Of a DNA stretch of 64,000 nt, positions 1-10,447 are shown piece after piece; position 1 is the first letter of the stretch; each line of letters starts with the position of its first letter. The notes under the pieces are model-generated. The model was not told where the DNA came from. It saw only the letters and a list, made by a program, of their open reading frames with translations, and ran no database searches. Both the position numbers and the translations under genes were made by a program. The DNA is from Acridotheres tristis. Lineage: Eukaryota; Chordata; Aves; Passeriformes; Sturnidae. The stretch is from the NCBI GenBank assembly GCA_037013685.1, contig CM072905.1:11126991-11190990 (forward strand). The letters are read 5' to 3'.

Positions 1-240
1 AGGTAGGAAGGAACCCCACAGGCACTGCTGGAAAATACTGATTTGAAGGGTCGGGAAGGAAAGAAACTGCTCTGCCAACGTGGGGTTTGGGTCCAGGTCT
101 CTGCTCAGGTCCCCAGAGTGCAGGGCTGAGCAGGGGGAATCCTTCCCAGCTGGGAGGAGGAGCAGGAGGAGGAATTCAATCACAGAAACAATCTGTCAAT
201 GCTGAAGGCAGCAGCCTAAACCTTGTTGTGTCTCCTGCAG
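1..240 (+). other. STX8: 3' end of the last STX8 intron
   Basis: This stretch ends in a pyrimidine-containing acceptor (gtgtctcctgcag) directly before the syntaxin-8 tail-anchor exon. No exon is visible in it. The upstream STX8 exons (Habc-like region and SNARE motif) lie outside the window. Confidence 0.75.
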
Positions 241-308
241 GGATGCTGGTGGTGATCGTGCTGCTGCTCATCGCCATCGCTGTGGTCGCGCTCTGGCCGA
301 CGGGTTAA
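241..308 (+). CDS. STX8: Syntaxin-8, last coding exon (C-terminal membrane anchor)
   Basis: Syntaxin-8 is a Qc-SNARE of late endosomes that forms a complex with syntaxin-7, Vti1b and VAMP8 and is held in the membrane by one C-terminal helix. This exon follows a clean AG acceptor at 239-240. It starts with GG, which completes a Gly codon begun in the previous exon (phase 1), and reads GMLVVIVLLLIAIAVVALWP-T-G before a TAA at 306-308. The run of about 17 hydrophobic residues followed by Trp-Pro-Thr and the stop matches my memory of the human STX8 tail, which ends in WPTN. Only about 22 residues are in the window; the SNARE motif is upstream. The gene runs toward NTN1, as in the human genome, and that synteny supports the call. 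The exon is too short to be identified without the synteny and the WPT ending. Confidence 0.85.
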
Positions 309-927
309 CCCCGATCCTGCCAGGGCAGCTGCTCCAGGGGAGCACCAGGGCTCCAGGGAGGGACCTGCTGTATGCAGGGACCTTCTGTGCTGGGAATGAA
401 CTCACTCCATCCTTGGGAATGAACTCCACAGCTGGGAATGAACTCCGCAGCAGCAGGCTGAAGCAGCGTCCACCAGACATCCGCTCTCCCTGGAGCAGCG
501 TGGCTGAGGAGCTCTGTGGGACCTGGAGGATTTCAGTGGGAAAAGAGGATTTTGTCCCACTCTTCTCACCTCCCTCTGGTACTCAGGCAGGTGCAGCTGT
601 AGGATGGACCCACCTCTCCTGCATCTGCATCTGGGGACACGCTGGTGCTGCTGCCTGCCCATCTCCCTGAGCTCAGACATCCCAGGGGCTTCAAACACCA
701 AAATCCAGGAATGATTTGGAGAACAGCAATGTTCAATGTTCCCCTGCTTCAGGATCCCTCCTTCAGAGAGAACATGCTCTGTGGTTTTCAAGGAATAGTC
801 TTGGGGAATGACTGCATCTGGATTCTCACAGGCTGGGAAGCGACCGCCCTGCAGGACCCCCGTGGGCTGCACGGAATCACTGGTGACTGAGTCAGTGCTC
901 AACCCTTGGGGGGGAGGTATTGGTGGT

Positions 928-1000
928 TTATTGATCTCCAGGGATGGTTATTGATCTCCAGGGATGGAGTTATTGGTGAGTCACTGATCTCCAGGGATGG
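928..1000 (+). repeat. Three-copy 20-bp tandem repeat in STX8 3' UTR
   Basis: The unit ttattgatctccagggatgg occurs at 928-947 and 948-967, with a third, slightly altered copy at 983-1000 after a 15-bp gap. Confidence 0.9.
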
Positions 1001-1274
1001 GAGTTAAACAGCAGCAGGACTCAGCCCAGCCTGTGCCAGTGGAGAGCTTTGCCCTCGTGTGCTCCCCAGGGGCTCTGCCAGCCTGGCTCGGGAGATGCAC
1101 CAGAATTAACGTCCTCACTGAGCTCTGTCTCTTCCTTTGACAGCTTCTCACACCCTTCTACAGCTGAGAGGAAAGATTACCTATTTCAAAACTAATGAAA
1201 AAGAAGTATTAAATGTTTGCTTCTGGCCAAGAGAATAATTATTTTGTTACACATGCCAGTTTGATTTCAGGATT

Positions 1275-1292
1275 AATAAAGCAAGCAATAAA
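1275..1292 (+). terminator. STX8: STX8 polyadenylation signals
   Basis: AATAAA is present at 1275-1280 and again at 1287-1292, in an AT-rich context. A T-rich and GT-rich region follows within 30-80 bp. Cleavage is expected at about 1300-1320. Confidence 0.75.
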
Positions 1293-1847
1293 TACTGATT
1301 AAAGCTGATCCATTTATATACAGTTTCTCTGCCTGGGGTTTTATTGTTTCCTACTATCTTGTGTTGCCTGTGAATGATTTATCCAATGCTGCCATATCCT
1401 AAGAGCTGGTCTGGAGAAGGAAATAAGTGATTCTGTCAGACTGTGTGTGTATGATGACAGATCTGTGAGACCTGCCCTGCTGGTGTCTCCTTTCCCAGCT
1501 CTCACCTGGCTGTGGCACTCACCTCCCTCTGGCCACGCAGCACATCCAGCACTGCTCTGAGAGGTGGAACCAGGGTGTCCTGGTGCTGTGTCCCCTCTTG
1601 ACTGGCACAAATTCCTTCTGCCCTTCTGGGCTCGGTTTCCCCAGACTGAGACTTGGGCACTGCCTCCTTTGTTAAGGCGTTGGTGACTGCAAGTCACCCT
1701 CAGTTGTCTCCTTGCAGGGTGCAGGTGTTGGCTGGAGCTTGGACCCTGTCACTCCAGGCTCTGAGATTGAGAGCCAAGGAAGAAGATGGAGTTCTGCAGG
1801 AGGCAGAGGCAGGGAGCTCCTGAGTACCCCGTGGACAGCATGGAATA

Positions 1848-1998
1848 CACAGAATCCCAGACTGGTTTGGATGGGAAGGGCTTTAAATCCCATCCAGTGC
1901 CACCCCTGCCATGGGCAGGGACACCTTCCACTGGCCCAGGTTGCTCTAAGCCCTGTTCAGACTAACCTTGAGCATTCCCAGGGATCCACAGCTTCTCT
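1848..1998 (-). mobile_element. CR1 LINE fragment (3' part, inverted)
   Basis: The + strand shows the antisense form of the CR1 3' region familiar from avian genomes. The order is a GGTTTGGATGGGAAGGG-type block, then 'ccatgggcagggacacctt', 'caggttgctc', 'cagggatccacagcttctc'. The copy is diverged and 5'-truncated. The element itself reads on the - strand. Confidence 0.8.
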
Positions 1999-3550
1999 TC
2001 TTCACTTGTCATGGGTGGTGCTGTGTCCTGCAGCTGTGGGAGATGTCCCCTGGATCCAGAGAACATTTCCCTGTCTTTGTGCTCCTGGGGAGGGCACTGG
2101 AGAGGAGCTTGGTGGAAAGGCCCAGAGCTCCAGCTGTGCCCCCTCCAGCTTCAGCCAGGGCTCTGTGCCCGTGCCCAGCTCCTCCTCAGCACTCAGAGGC
2201 TGGAGCTCCTCCGTGTGCTCTGCTGGAGAAAATCCTTGAAGCCTGTACAAGCGCAGCCCAGGCTGTGCCTGCTCAGTTCACCTTGTGGCTGTCAGAGAGG
2301 GGAAGGGCAAGCAGAGATGGTTTCATGTCCTCTGGTTTTCCAGAGGACATGGCAGGGGGTTGATGAGTTCAGTGTTGATGTCAGATTAGAAATGGAGCTT
2401 TAGGCAGGGCTGCTCCAGCTGGAAACAAGGAAAGGCTTTGGAGAGCAGTTCCAAATCTGGGCATTCCTGCAGCTCTGCAGAGGGAGTGACTCTGGGAATG
2501 CTCCTGGAGCTGGTCCTCAGCAGCAGCCTCGAGCCCAGAGCAGGATTTCACTCCTGCTCTGGAGCAGCCCTGTGGATCTTTAGTGACAGTGAGAGAGCAA
2601 CGTGGGGTTTGTTCAGCTGAGACCACGGGCCTGGGCTTCTAATTAAAACTGTCAGTTCTGGAGGGAATGATGGCTTTGTTTGAATTCCCAGGACACACAG
2701 GATGGACGTGTAACTCATCCTGATCAACATTCCACAGGGACTTTGTTCTGACCGAGCCTTTCAAAGGCACTTTCTGACCCACTGGGTCCTCCAGCACATT
2801 TTTCCTGGGAGTGCCTGGGAAGGGTGGAAACACCAAGATTCACTCGTTGTGCTGGCAAACAAAGAGGTTCTCAGCCTTGCCCTTTAGGTAACATTTAATG
2901 TGTTGTGTGGGTGAGGAATTTTATTAAAAAGCAGCGGATTTGGCAGCGCTCTGCTGTGTGCAGGGAAGCTTTTCTGTCTCCCCCAAGAAAAAGGAAGGTT
3001 GAAATACGAGAGACACCAGGGTTTGGCTCTGAGCAGCAGCAGTGGAGAAGCCAACCTGGAGTGGCTTCTCCAAGCAAAGATCTTCCTGGAATGTGCCCAG
3101 AGACATCCCAGGCTTCGCCTTCCCTGCCACCTCCTCCATCTTTCTCCTGGAAGACGTGCTCAGGAGTTCAGCTGCTTCCAGCTGTAGTTTCATCAAAAAT
3201 CCCAGTGCTGGGGGCAGGTCTGGTGTGTGCTCCAGGCATGGATGTCCCAGTGCCCTGGGGAAAATCCCCACCTCCTGCATGAGAACAGGGATCATATTGG
3301 AAGGCTGCTGGGCATTTTCACATTCCCTGATTGCTGGTGTGAGCTCGGTGTGAGGATGGCTCCTCTCCCACTCTGCCTGGTGGGACCAGGCTGGGAAAAC
3401 CACGCCAGGTCCAGCCCTCCGTGGGAAAAGCCTCATCCCCCTCATTCCAGAGCCACCATGTCACCTTTGGACAAGTGGCCACCTGCAATCTGGGAAGCCC
3501 ATTTGCCCCTTGGAGCAGAGGGCTGGCACTTGTGACCCATTTGTCTCTGC

Positions 3551-3556
3551 AATAAA
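3551..3556 (+). terminator. Possible distal polyadenylation signal
   Basis: AATAAA is followed by 'gggatgtttttgt' about 30 bp later, a plausible GT-rich downstream element. It could end a long STX8 transcript, or be incidental. Confidence 0.25.
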
Positions 3557-4204
3557 GATCTGAGATTTCCGCCCCCTGGGATGTTTTTGTATTCATAAAT
3601 TCCCAGCACTGCTGAAGGCTCAGGTCAGCTGGGCTGACCTCCAGCACTTGGCAGCACCTTTTGCCTGGATTTTTGTCCCTGGAAGTGTTTTGCTGCCTCA
3701 GTTCCCCCTCCTCCAGCTCTCCATGATGTTGGTGCCACCAGCCCTTCCTTGCCTGGGCTCAGCTGGGACGGAGCTGATGGAGCCCTGAGCCCTGCAGGGG
3801 ATGGGCAGGAAGGGCCAGCACTGCTGAGCAGCCTCTGCCTGGGACACAGACGGGTCCAGAGTGGGCTTGGCAGCTTTCCTGACTCCAAACTTTGGCTGTC
3901 CCCACACCCAGCTCTGGGTGGGGTCCCACTGCAGGGCACAGCTGAGCCCACAGGGGCTGGTGGGGACCCTCCATGCCACCCACCCACGGTGACCCCACTG
4001 TCCCCAAGGCCATGTGGCCACTGCCTGGGCGTGCTGGGCTGGGACTGCCAGTCAGAAATGTCTGTGCCACCTCAGCCCCGCCAAGGGGACACCGGCAGAC
4101 GCTGGGGGTGGAGGGGACACCAGCATTTCCTTGTCTCACAGGCTCGCCGAGCAATGGGGTGGGAAAAAACAGAAATTCCTGGAGATTTTTACAGTTTACA
4201 AGAG

Positions 4205-4210
4205 TTTATT
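4205..4210 (-). terminator. NTN1: NTN1 polyadenylation signal
   Basis: TTTATT on the + strand is AATAAA on the NTN1 strand. Downstream in the transcript direction, revcomp of 4165-4175 gives a U-rich tract (tttctgttttttccc) as expected of a downstream element. Cleavage is expected near 4185-4195. Confidence 0.7.
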
Positions 4211-4371
4211 CAACTGGTTTCTGACTTTAGTTCTACCGAGGGGGTGCTGAACAGTTACAAGCTCCTTCGGGTCAATTACAGCCAATCTAACGAACAAACA
4301 AACAAAAGGGGGGGAAAAAAAAGAAAAGAAACAACTCAGAAAAACAATAAGAAAATCCACAACTTTTTCAC

Positions 4372-4552
4372 GTGTCATTAAATATATTCATATATAATAA
4401 CCATAATATATTAGTATGCATTGTAAAGAAACATCGCCCAAAGCAGTCTGCCATGGTCATAACTAAACAACATTTACAGTTCAAGATATTAACAGAAATA
4501 ATAAAAAAAAAAAAATCAACAACAACAACAAAAAAAAAACAACCCCAAAACG
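4372..4552 (-). promoter_or_regulatory. AU-rich and U-rich segment of NTN1 3' UTR
   Basis: In the transcript this block reads as U-runs with GUU repeats (4495-4552) followed by an A/U-rich part containing AUUUA (4372-4420). Such segments can bind stability or translation factors. The function is inferred from composition only. Confidence 0.3.
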
Positions 4553-7388
4553 AACACAGGTTTGTGAGGGGATGGGAGGGGGCACGGACACGACAGAACG
4601 AACAGAAACGAGACCAAGCGACTTGTGTCGGGTGCTACGCTCAGTGATGATTGTTTTGGCATTGCAGCTGCTCTCCAAAGCCTCCCTGAAGGCACCACAG
4701 CCCCTCCCGGCGACCCCGCTGTCCTCGGGGTCCCACTCCTGTCCCCAGGGGATGGGTGGGCTGGGTTCTCTGTTGATCTCTGGGTTTGGTCCCCCAGAGC
4801 TCCCCTCTGGAATTGAGGGGGGCATCATGTCCCTCTGGGTGACCAGGAGAGGTGTCCTCCTGGAGATGTCCTGGAGCAGGGCTGGCTGCAGGGAAGAGTC
4901 GCACCCTCTGGACCCTGAAAAGGGGCTGCTGTGCCCTCCCAGCAGAGGCTGTTCCAGTTCCACCAGTTCCAGCAGAAGCTCCTGCAGGTCAGGGTTACTG
5001 GGAGCACATGAAGGGCACTGGGGCTGTGGGTGGAGTGAGGGGTTTTGCCTGGTCGAACTGGAAAGCACAAAACTGCAGCAGGGAGGGAAGGACAGGTCCT
5101 GGTGGGACAGGGCTGGGGACTTCCCTCCCTCCTGTGCCAGGATCCAGGCTGTGGTGGCAGCTCATTTCCTTCTGAGTCCCCAGGTTATCAGTGCCTGGAG
5201 GGGTCTGGCCATGGGAGGAGGGGGTGGGGGGCTCGCCTGCAGCCTCCAGGACACGTGGGAGCAGGGAAGGGGCTGGAGGGTGTCCCTGGGGGTTTGGGGT
5301 GTCCAGGCTGTGCTGGGGAGGGCAGCTGTGCTTGACAAGGCTGGAAACTGGGAGTGAGCATTGGGTGTCCAGGTGTGCCATGGGCAGTCCCCATGTCCCC
5401 TGGCCTTTCCTTCCTGCTCTCCATGTGGAGAACTGGCTTTGGGTAGGATTCTGGTACTTTAGGCACCGTTTGAAGGTTGGGGACATCCTGGCTACCTGGG
5501 GATGAGCTGTCCCCAGCTTTGGGGTTCCCTGGCAGCAGCTGATGGTGGCTGCAAGAGAGTGTCCAAGCGCCATTTTGGGGCTTTCAGCCTCCGTTTAGAC
5601 ACTTGAAGTCAGATTTTATCCTTCAGAACCTGGTGGCTTCATTTCCCTTGGCTGCAAAACCTTCGGCTGTCCTTGAGCTCCAAGATAAGGAAAATCAAGT
5701 CCAGTTTGGAAAGGGGGAGAAAACACAGACTTGGCGGGGGGGGGGAGTTTCTTGCTGTCCAGGGTGAGATTTTTCTCCTAATACCCAGATTAATTTTGGG
5801 GGCCTTGTGGTGGCAGGGGAGGCTCAGCAGAGCTGGATCCCTCCGGGTGGTGTCTCCAGCAGCCCTGGGAGCCTCCTCTTTGCACCTATTTACATGGCTG
5901 CCCTGCTTTATGGTGGTTTATGTCATTATATAAATATTGTCAATTGCTATAAAACAAGGCAAAAACACTGGAAAATGTCATAAAAGAGATGTTTCCAAGT
6001 TTCCTAAAAGGAAAAATATCAGGGAGGTTTTGCTTTTCATAGCGACTAATGTTTGCTTCTCCCCCAGGTACCGTCCTGCCCTCCCTGCCTTCTGCCCCAG
6101 CTATTCCCAGTCTCCAAGGATGAGTAGACTTGGAATTCCCCATTCCCCGTGGGCTGGTGTGGCAGGGGAGCAGCCTGGCATAGGGGTGACAACTCCTGAG
6201 CCAGTCCTGCCCACTGGGTGCCCAGGGGAAGATGCTCAAGTCTGAGGTGAGGCAGCCTCCACTGTGCTCAGTGCATTCATGGCTGGAAATGGGGAATTTT
6301 AAATTGGCTGTTTGTCCCCCCAGCAGAAGGACGAGAGCTCCAGGTGGGTCACACCTTGCTCCTGGCTGAGACCCCTTCCCTGGGCTGGTCCTTGCCCTGT
6401 GTGGGCTCTACCCCGGTCAAGCCCCAGAGCTCTGCACTGGCCCCACTGCCCAGGGAGACAGTCCTGGCACCCTCTGCTCCCCACTTTGTCTCCAAGACCT
6501 TTTACAGGGATTTGAGGGGCTGCAGCTCCAGAGGGAGCAAGGGCAGAGCTGCTGTAGGTTTGGGAGAGCTGCCTGAGTCTGGGAGTGAAACCAGTGACCA
6601 GCCAGGACCTTGGTGTCCCCTGCAGGGATTTTCTACCATCTGAGGGTTCCTGGGGTGCTGACAGCAGCAGAGGGGACTGAGCTCATGGAGGAGGTTCAGG
6701 GGTGGCCACAGTGGAGATTCAGGGACTGAGACTGGCAGGATCTTCCCGGGCACTTTCTGGGAACTGGACGCCAACTCATTTTTTGTCAGGGTGTTTCCTT
6801 GGGGATCCTGGTATTGGCTCCTTGCCTGTAAATGGGTGTCTGCAGGGGGACAGGGCACCCTGTGGGCTCGCCCTCCATCAGTGTGGTGGGGGCAGCATCT
6901 TCAAGGTCAGGGGCTGAGCATGGAGCCATTCCCAGCAGGAAGTCACCCACCAACATTGTCCCCTCTTGGCTGTGCCTGAAGTGGACCCAGAGCATCCTCA
7001 CAGTCAGAGAGCTCATCCGGCCCAGGCACCATCAGTGGGTGGTGGCCATGGCTGTTGGATGCCAAAGCCCTCCAAGACCCCGTCCGCCAATCCTCGGATC
7101 TGTCCTCAGCAAAAGTCTTGGTTTAGTTTCCTCTACAAGAACTGTCTCAGTCAGCCTAAGTCGCAAGTACGTATTTTGGGGATGGGGAGTTAATTTCCAG
7201 CGGTGCTGTTGATTAGTTTCTTACAGGGTGGATGTGCCCATGCTGTGCTTTGGAGGCAGCAGATGTTGGCAGCTGGAAGGCAGTTCGGTGTCTCTTGAGT
7301 TCTTCAGCAATGGGGCTGGAGGGAGCTGGGGGGCCCCAGGTGCCTCATGCCCACACCCCACTCGAGGGTTCTGTCCGTGTGTGCAATC

Positions 7389-7800
7389 GGGTCCTGTTGG
7401 GTTTTGTTGAGTTTCTGTTGGATCTTGTTGGGTTTTCTTGGGTTTTGTTGGGTTCTGTTGGGGTTTTTTGTGCCCTGTTGGGTTCTCTTGGGTCCTGTTA
7501 GGTTTTCTTGGGTCGTGTTGGGTTCTTTTGGATTCCATTGGGTTTTGTTGGGTTCTGTTGGGGTTTTTTGGGTCCTGTTGGATTTTGTTGAGTTTTGTTG
7601 TGTTTCCATTGGGTTCTGTTGGGTTTTGTTGGATCTTGTTTGGTTCTGTTGGGTTTTGTTGGGGTTTTTTGAGTCCTGTTGGGTTCTCTTGGGTCCTGTT
7701 GGGTTTTGTTGGGTTCTGTTGGGGTTTTTTGGGTCCTGTTGGATTTTGTTGAGTTTTGTTGTGTTTCCATTGGGTTCTGTTGGGTCCTGTTGGGTTTTGT
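7389..7800. repeat. Minisatellite in NTN1 3' UTR
   Basis: This is a 412-bp array of degenerate 10-bp units, tgttgggttt and variants, on the + strand (AACAAAACCC-like in the mRNA). A higher-order period of 161 bp is visible: about 80 bp at 7543-7623 recurs almost unchanged at 7704-7784, including the distinctive 'gtgtttccattgggttctg'. The array lacks stop codons in several frames on both strands, which produces long artificial open frames rich in Gly/Phe/Leu or in Gln/Asn/Pro/Thr. Confidence 0.95.
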
Positions 7801-7949
7801 CTTCCCTGGAATACGAGGTGCAAGCCCAGCACCCCCCAGCCATGGTCACTGTCCCCCTGTCCCCCCAGCCCGCCCTGGCAGCCGGTCCCTGCCCGCCCCA
7901 GCTCTACACAAAGCAGCATGCACAGTCAGTCTCTCCCTCTCCTCCTCCT

Positions 7950-8278
7950 TTAGGCTTTCTTACACTTCCCCTTCTTCTCCCGCTGCTGGAACTTCCGGAG
8001 CCGCCGGGCCCACGTGTCCCGCCACTGGATCACCAGGCTGGTTTTGTCTGCAATGATGCCGCTCTGGTCGGGAGAGTCCTCGTTGTTGCCCAGCAGCAAA
8101 TACTTCTTCATGGGCTTGATTTTGGGGCACTTGCAGGCTATGTCCTTGGAGTGGATCCACAGGGTCTGGTCTCCACGCCGGATCCGGTTGCTGCCTTGTT
8201 TGTAGACGGAGATGATGTTCACTGTGAACTTCCACCAGTCCGCATTCTTTTCTGCTTTCAGGATGTGGATCTGGACAG
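7950..8278 (-). CDS. NTN1: Netrin-1, last coding exon (most of NTR domain, C-terminus)
   Basis: Netrin-1 is a secreted laminin-related guidance protein. It attracts axons through DCC/neogenin and repels them through UNC5 receptors, and it also acts in vascular and epithelial development. This exon codes for about 109 residues of the C-terminal netrin/NTR domain. Its acceptor is at 8279-8280 after a T-rich tract; CT joins the previous exon's G to make Ala, then [19 protein letters not shown] follows. Recognisable further parts are [17 protein letters not shown] (with an RGD tripeptide), the [11 protein letters not shown] cysteine pair, NEDSPDQSG, and the strongly basic end [15 protein letters not shown] before TAA. 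Three of the domain's six cysteines are here. The basic tail is the part of netrins known to bind heparin/heparan sulfate. No break or lost residue was seen. Confidence 0.97.
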
Positions 8279-8637
8279 CTGGAAAAAAACAACACAGGCA
8301 AGAGAGGAAAAGGTGTTACTGTTTGGGCTGGTGAGGAGAAAATAAACTTCAAGCCTTACCTAATGGGCTGTGTGAGGAAGAGGCATTTTGCAGCAGCCAA
8401 GGGTTGTGGATGCCCCAGAATTTTGTCCCCAGGCCACCCCCCAAGAGCAGGAGCAGCCAGTGCTGCTCCTGAGGGTCTCAGCATAGCTTCCAAGACCACC
8501 ACAGGCTGGGGAGATGGTCTCCAGTTCTGAGTCACTGAAACATCTCTGCAAGTGCTGAATGGCAGCACTGGGCTCCAAGGACACCTCTTGGTGTCAGCAA
8601 GACTGAGGTGGGAGGACAGCCATGGTCCCTGCACAAG

Positions 8638-8690
8638 GTGATGATGGTGATGGTGATGATGATGATGATGATGACGATGATGATGACAAT
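8638..8690. repeat. (GAT)n microsatellite
   Basis: Imperfect run of gatgat/gatggt units, with one gac interruption. Confidence 0.95.
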
Positions 8691-9334
8691 GTTTTCCAAG
8701 CCCATGGCTGATGCTGTGTAACCACCTCAGTAGCTGTGGACTCAGGAAGCCTCAGCCTTTGCTCTTTCCTGGGATAGGAAAATCAGCTTCCAGGAAAATA
8801 CCTTCCCCAGGCAGGGCCTGCCCAGCCCTCCTGGGTTTTCTTAGGCAGCTGTGGGATGAGGAATCCCCAGCAGCAGAGACAGAGGGAAATCCCAGGTGAG
8901 GATGGCCTGGCTGGGAGAGCAGGCAGGGGCCAGGCTCTGCACGGGCTGGTGCAGCACAACCACAAAGAGCTTTTTTAGCCAAATCATTGAGCTTTTCCCT
9001 TCCCCCCCAGTCTTCTCTCCATGCCCTGGGAGCTATAAACCCCTGCCGGTTCACCTGCCTGGCTGAGCCCCAGTGGGGCAAATCCTGCTTGTATCAATTA
9101 ACAGAGGGAGAAGTAACTCCCAGAGACCTCAGGGAAGACTCTCCCATTTGCCTTGTAACAGTTCAGTTACCCCCCGGGCTGGTGGTGGAGGAGAATCCCC
9201 CTGTCTCTAAAACCAAATGATTCCAGGCTCTGGGAGGAAGCAGAGCTCTGCAGCCCAGCACTGCTTTTTAACACGTTGCAAAATATATGGGGTATTTTTT
9301 TCAGAGCATGTCATGAAGGCCAGATGCTTTCATT

Positions 9335-9356
9335 AAAAAAAAAAAAAAAAAAAAAA
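9335..9356. repeat. Poly-A run
   Basis: There are 22 consecutive A residues followed by further A-rich sequence to about 9380. It may be the tail of an old retroposed element, but no recognisable body precedes it. Confidence 0.9.
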
Positions 9357-10283
9357 GGGAAAAAAAGGAAAAAAACAACCCTAAGCTCTGACCATGTATT
9401 TCCCTGTCTGGTGTGAAGGTAACAAAATGTGAAGAGTAGCCAATTTTTATTTTTTTGGAAACAAATCTTTCCAAAAAAGCTTAAACCTTTGACCTGCCTG
9501 GGTCCAAACTGACAAAATGGAGAAAATGAATGAAAAGGAACTGGAGAGAGGTGGTTACAGGAAACTCTGCTCTAAAACACACAGTCTGTATTTTTTTTAT
9601 GTCAAGGCCCCCGTCTCTTATTTTTTCCCTTTTTATTAATGAAGTGGAAGGAGTGAAAGCTTTGAGGAAGGCTTGGCTGGCGCAGCCACAGCTGCCTGCC
9701 CTGACAGCCAGATTTCTGCCCATAGCTTCACATCCAGGATGCTCAGCTCCTCCTGAGCAGGGCTTTGGAGCCCAGCTTTAGTGGTATTTGCCTGGGTATT
9801 TCAGTGGTGAGCTGGGAGCAGCACCTCCAGCATCTCCCAGGGGACACAGGACATGCAGAGAAGCAGAAATGGGCCAGGATGAATTTTTGGAAGCACCTAA
9901 GGTGGCTCCCCTGGGGAAATCCCCAGGGATTTGAAAACTCCCTTCTCATGAAGGAGGTTTCAGTCCCTTCCTGATTTGGGGCTCTGGCTTGGCTGTGCTC
10001 CCCCAGTCCAAAGCTGGCTTTGGGGCTTGGTGTTGTCCTTCACCTGCCCTCTCCTGGGACAGAGCTTGGCTTTGTGCTGAACTGCTCTCATTTGGCTGAT
10101 GTTCCACTGAACCTCTGCACTCAGGACTGTCCCTGTCTGTGCATCCCTGGAAAAACATCTCTGGCAAAAGCCTTGGGGCAGAAGATGGAAGAGGTGTTAG
10201 GGGATGATGCTCCCCTTGCTGTGATATGCTGGGAGCAGGAGAACAAAATCAAAGGAGCTGCAGCTTCCACAGCTCCAGGTGGG

Positions 10284-10447
10284 CTGGTGACACTGGTTTC
10301 AGCGGGGATGGGTTCTGCTCCAGACTGGTGACACTGGTTTCAGCGGGGATGGGTTCTGCTCCAGACTGGTGACACTGGTTTCAGCGGGGATGGGTTCTGC
10401 TCCAGACTGGTGACACTGGTTTCAGCGGGGATGGCCTCTGCTCCAGG
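10284..10447. repeat. 41-bp tandem repeat, four copies
   Basis: Four units of exactly 41 bp start at 10284, 10325, 10366 and 10407, each beginning ctggtgacactggtttcagc. The first three are identical; the last has a few changes at its end. Confidence 0.97.

Larger units (their letters stand above)
309..1310 (+). other. STX8: STX8 3' UTR (approximate end)
   Basis: Non-coding sequence runs from the TAA stop to shortly past two overlapping-range AATAAA signals. The 3' end is inferred from those signals and from the T/GT-rich stretch at about 1325-1375, which would serve as the downstream element. A small three-copy tandem repeat lies inside it. Confidence 0.65.
1311..4184. other. Intergenic region between convergent STX8 and NTN1
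   Basis: About 2.9 kb separates the inferred 3' ends of the two genes. Apart from a CR1 fragment (1848-1998) and an isolated AATAAA (3551-3556), I see no gene. Open frames here occur on both strands, overlap each other and resemble no known protein. Confidence 0.6.
4185..7949 (-). other. NTN1: NTN1 3' UTR (about 3.8 kb)
   Basis: It runs from the TAA stop of netrin-1 to just past the only AATAAA hexamer I find on this strand in the interval (4205-4210). It contains a 412-bp C/A-rich (mRNA sense) minisatellite near its start and an A/U- and U-rich stretch near its end. In frame with the CDS, a second stop (TGA, 7926-7928) lies 21 nt after the TAA, so a readthrough extension would be only seven residues beyond the recoded stop. 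The open frames seen within the UTR are repeat-derived or overlap on both strands and are not proposed as genes. Confidence 0.75.

Noticed and set aside
4481..5068. 195-codon open frame within the NTN1 3' UTR on the - strand
   Set aside because: It lies deep in the 3' UTR, ends in a poly-Leu/Phe run created by the U-rich tract, and has no domain.
7347..8345. 332-codon open frame on the + strand across the NTN1 last exon
   Set aside because: It is the antisense of the minisatellite and of the netrin-1 coding exon. Repetitive Gly/Phe/Trp/Leu content reflects the repeat.
9335..9380. A-rich tract as a retrogene tail
   Set aside because: No upstream polyadenylation signal at the right distance and no recognisable body. 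Treated as a simple repeat.
10284..10447. Regular repeats as a possible CRISPR array
   Set aside because: The units are contiguous without spacers and the genome is vertebrate.
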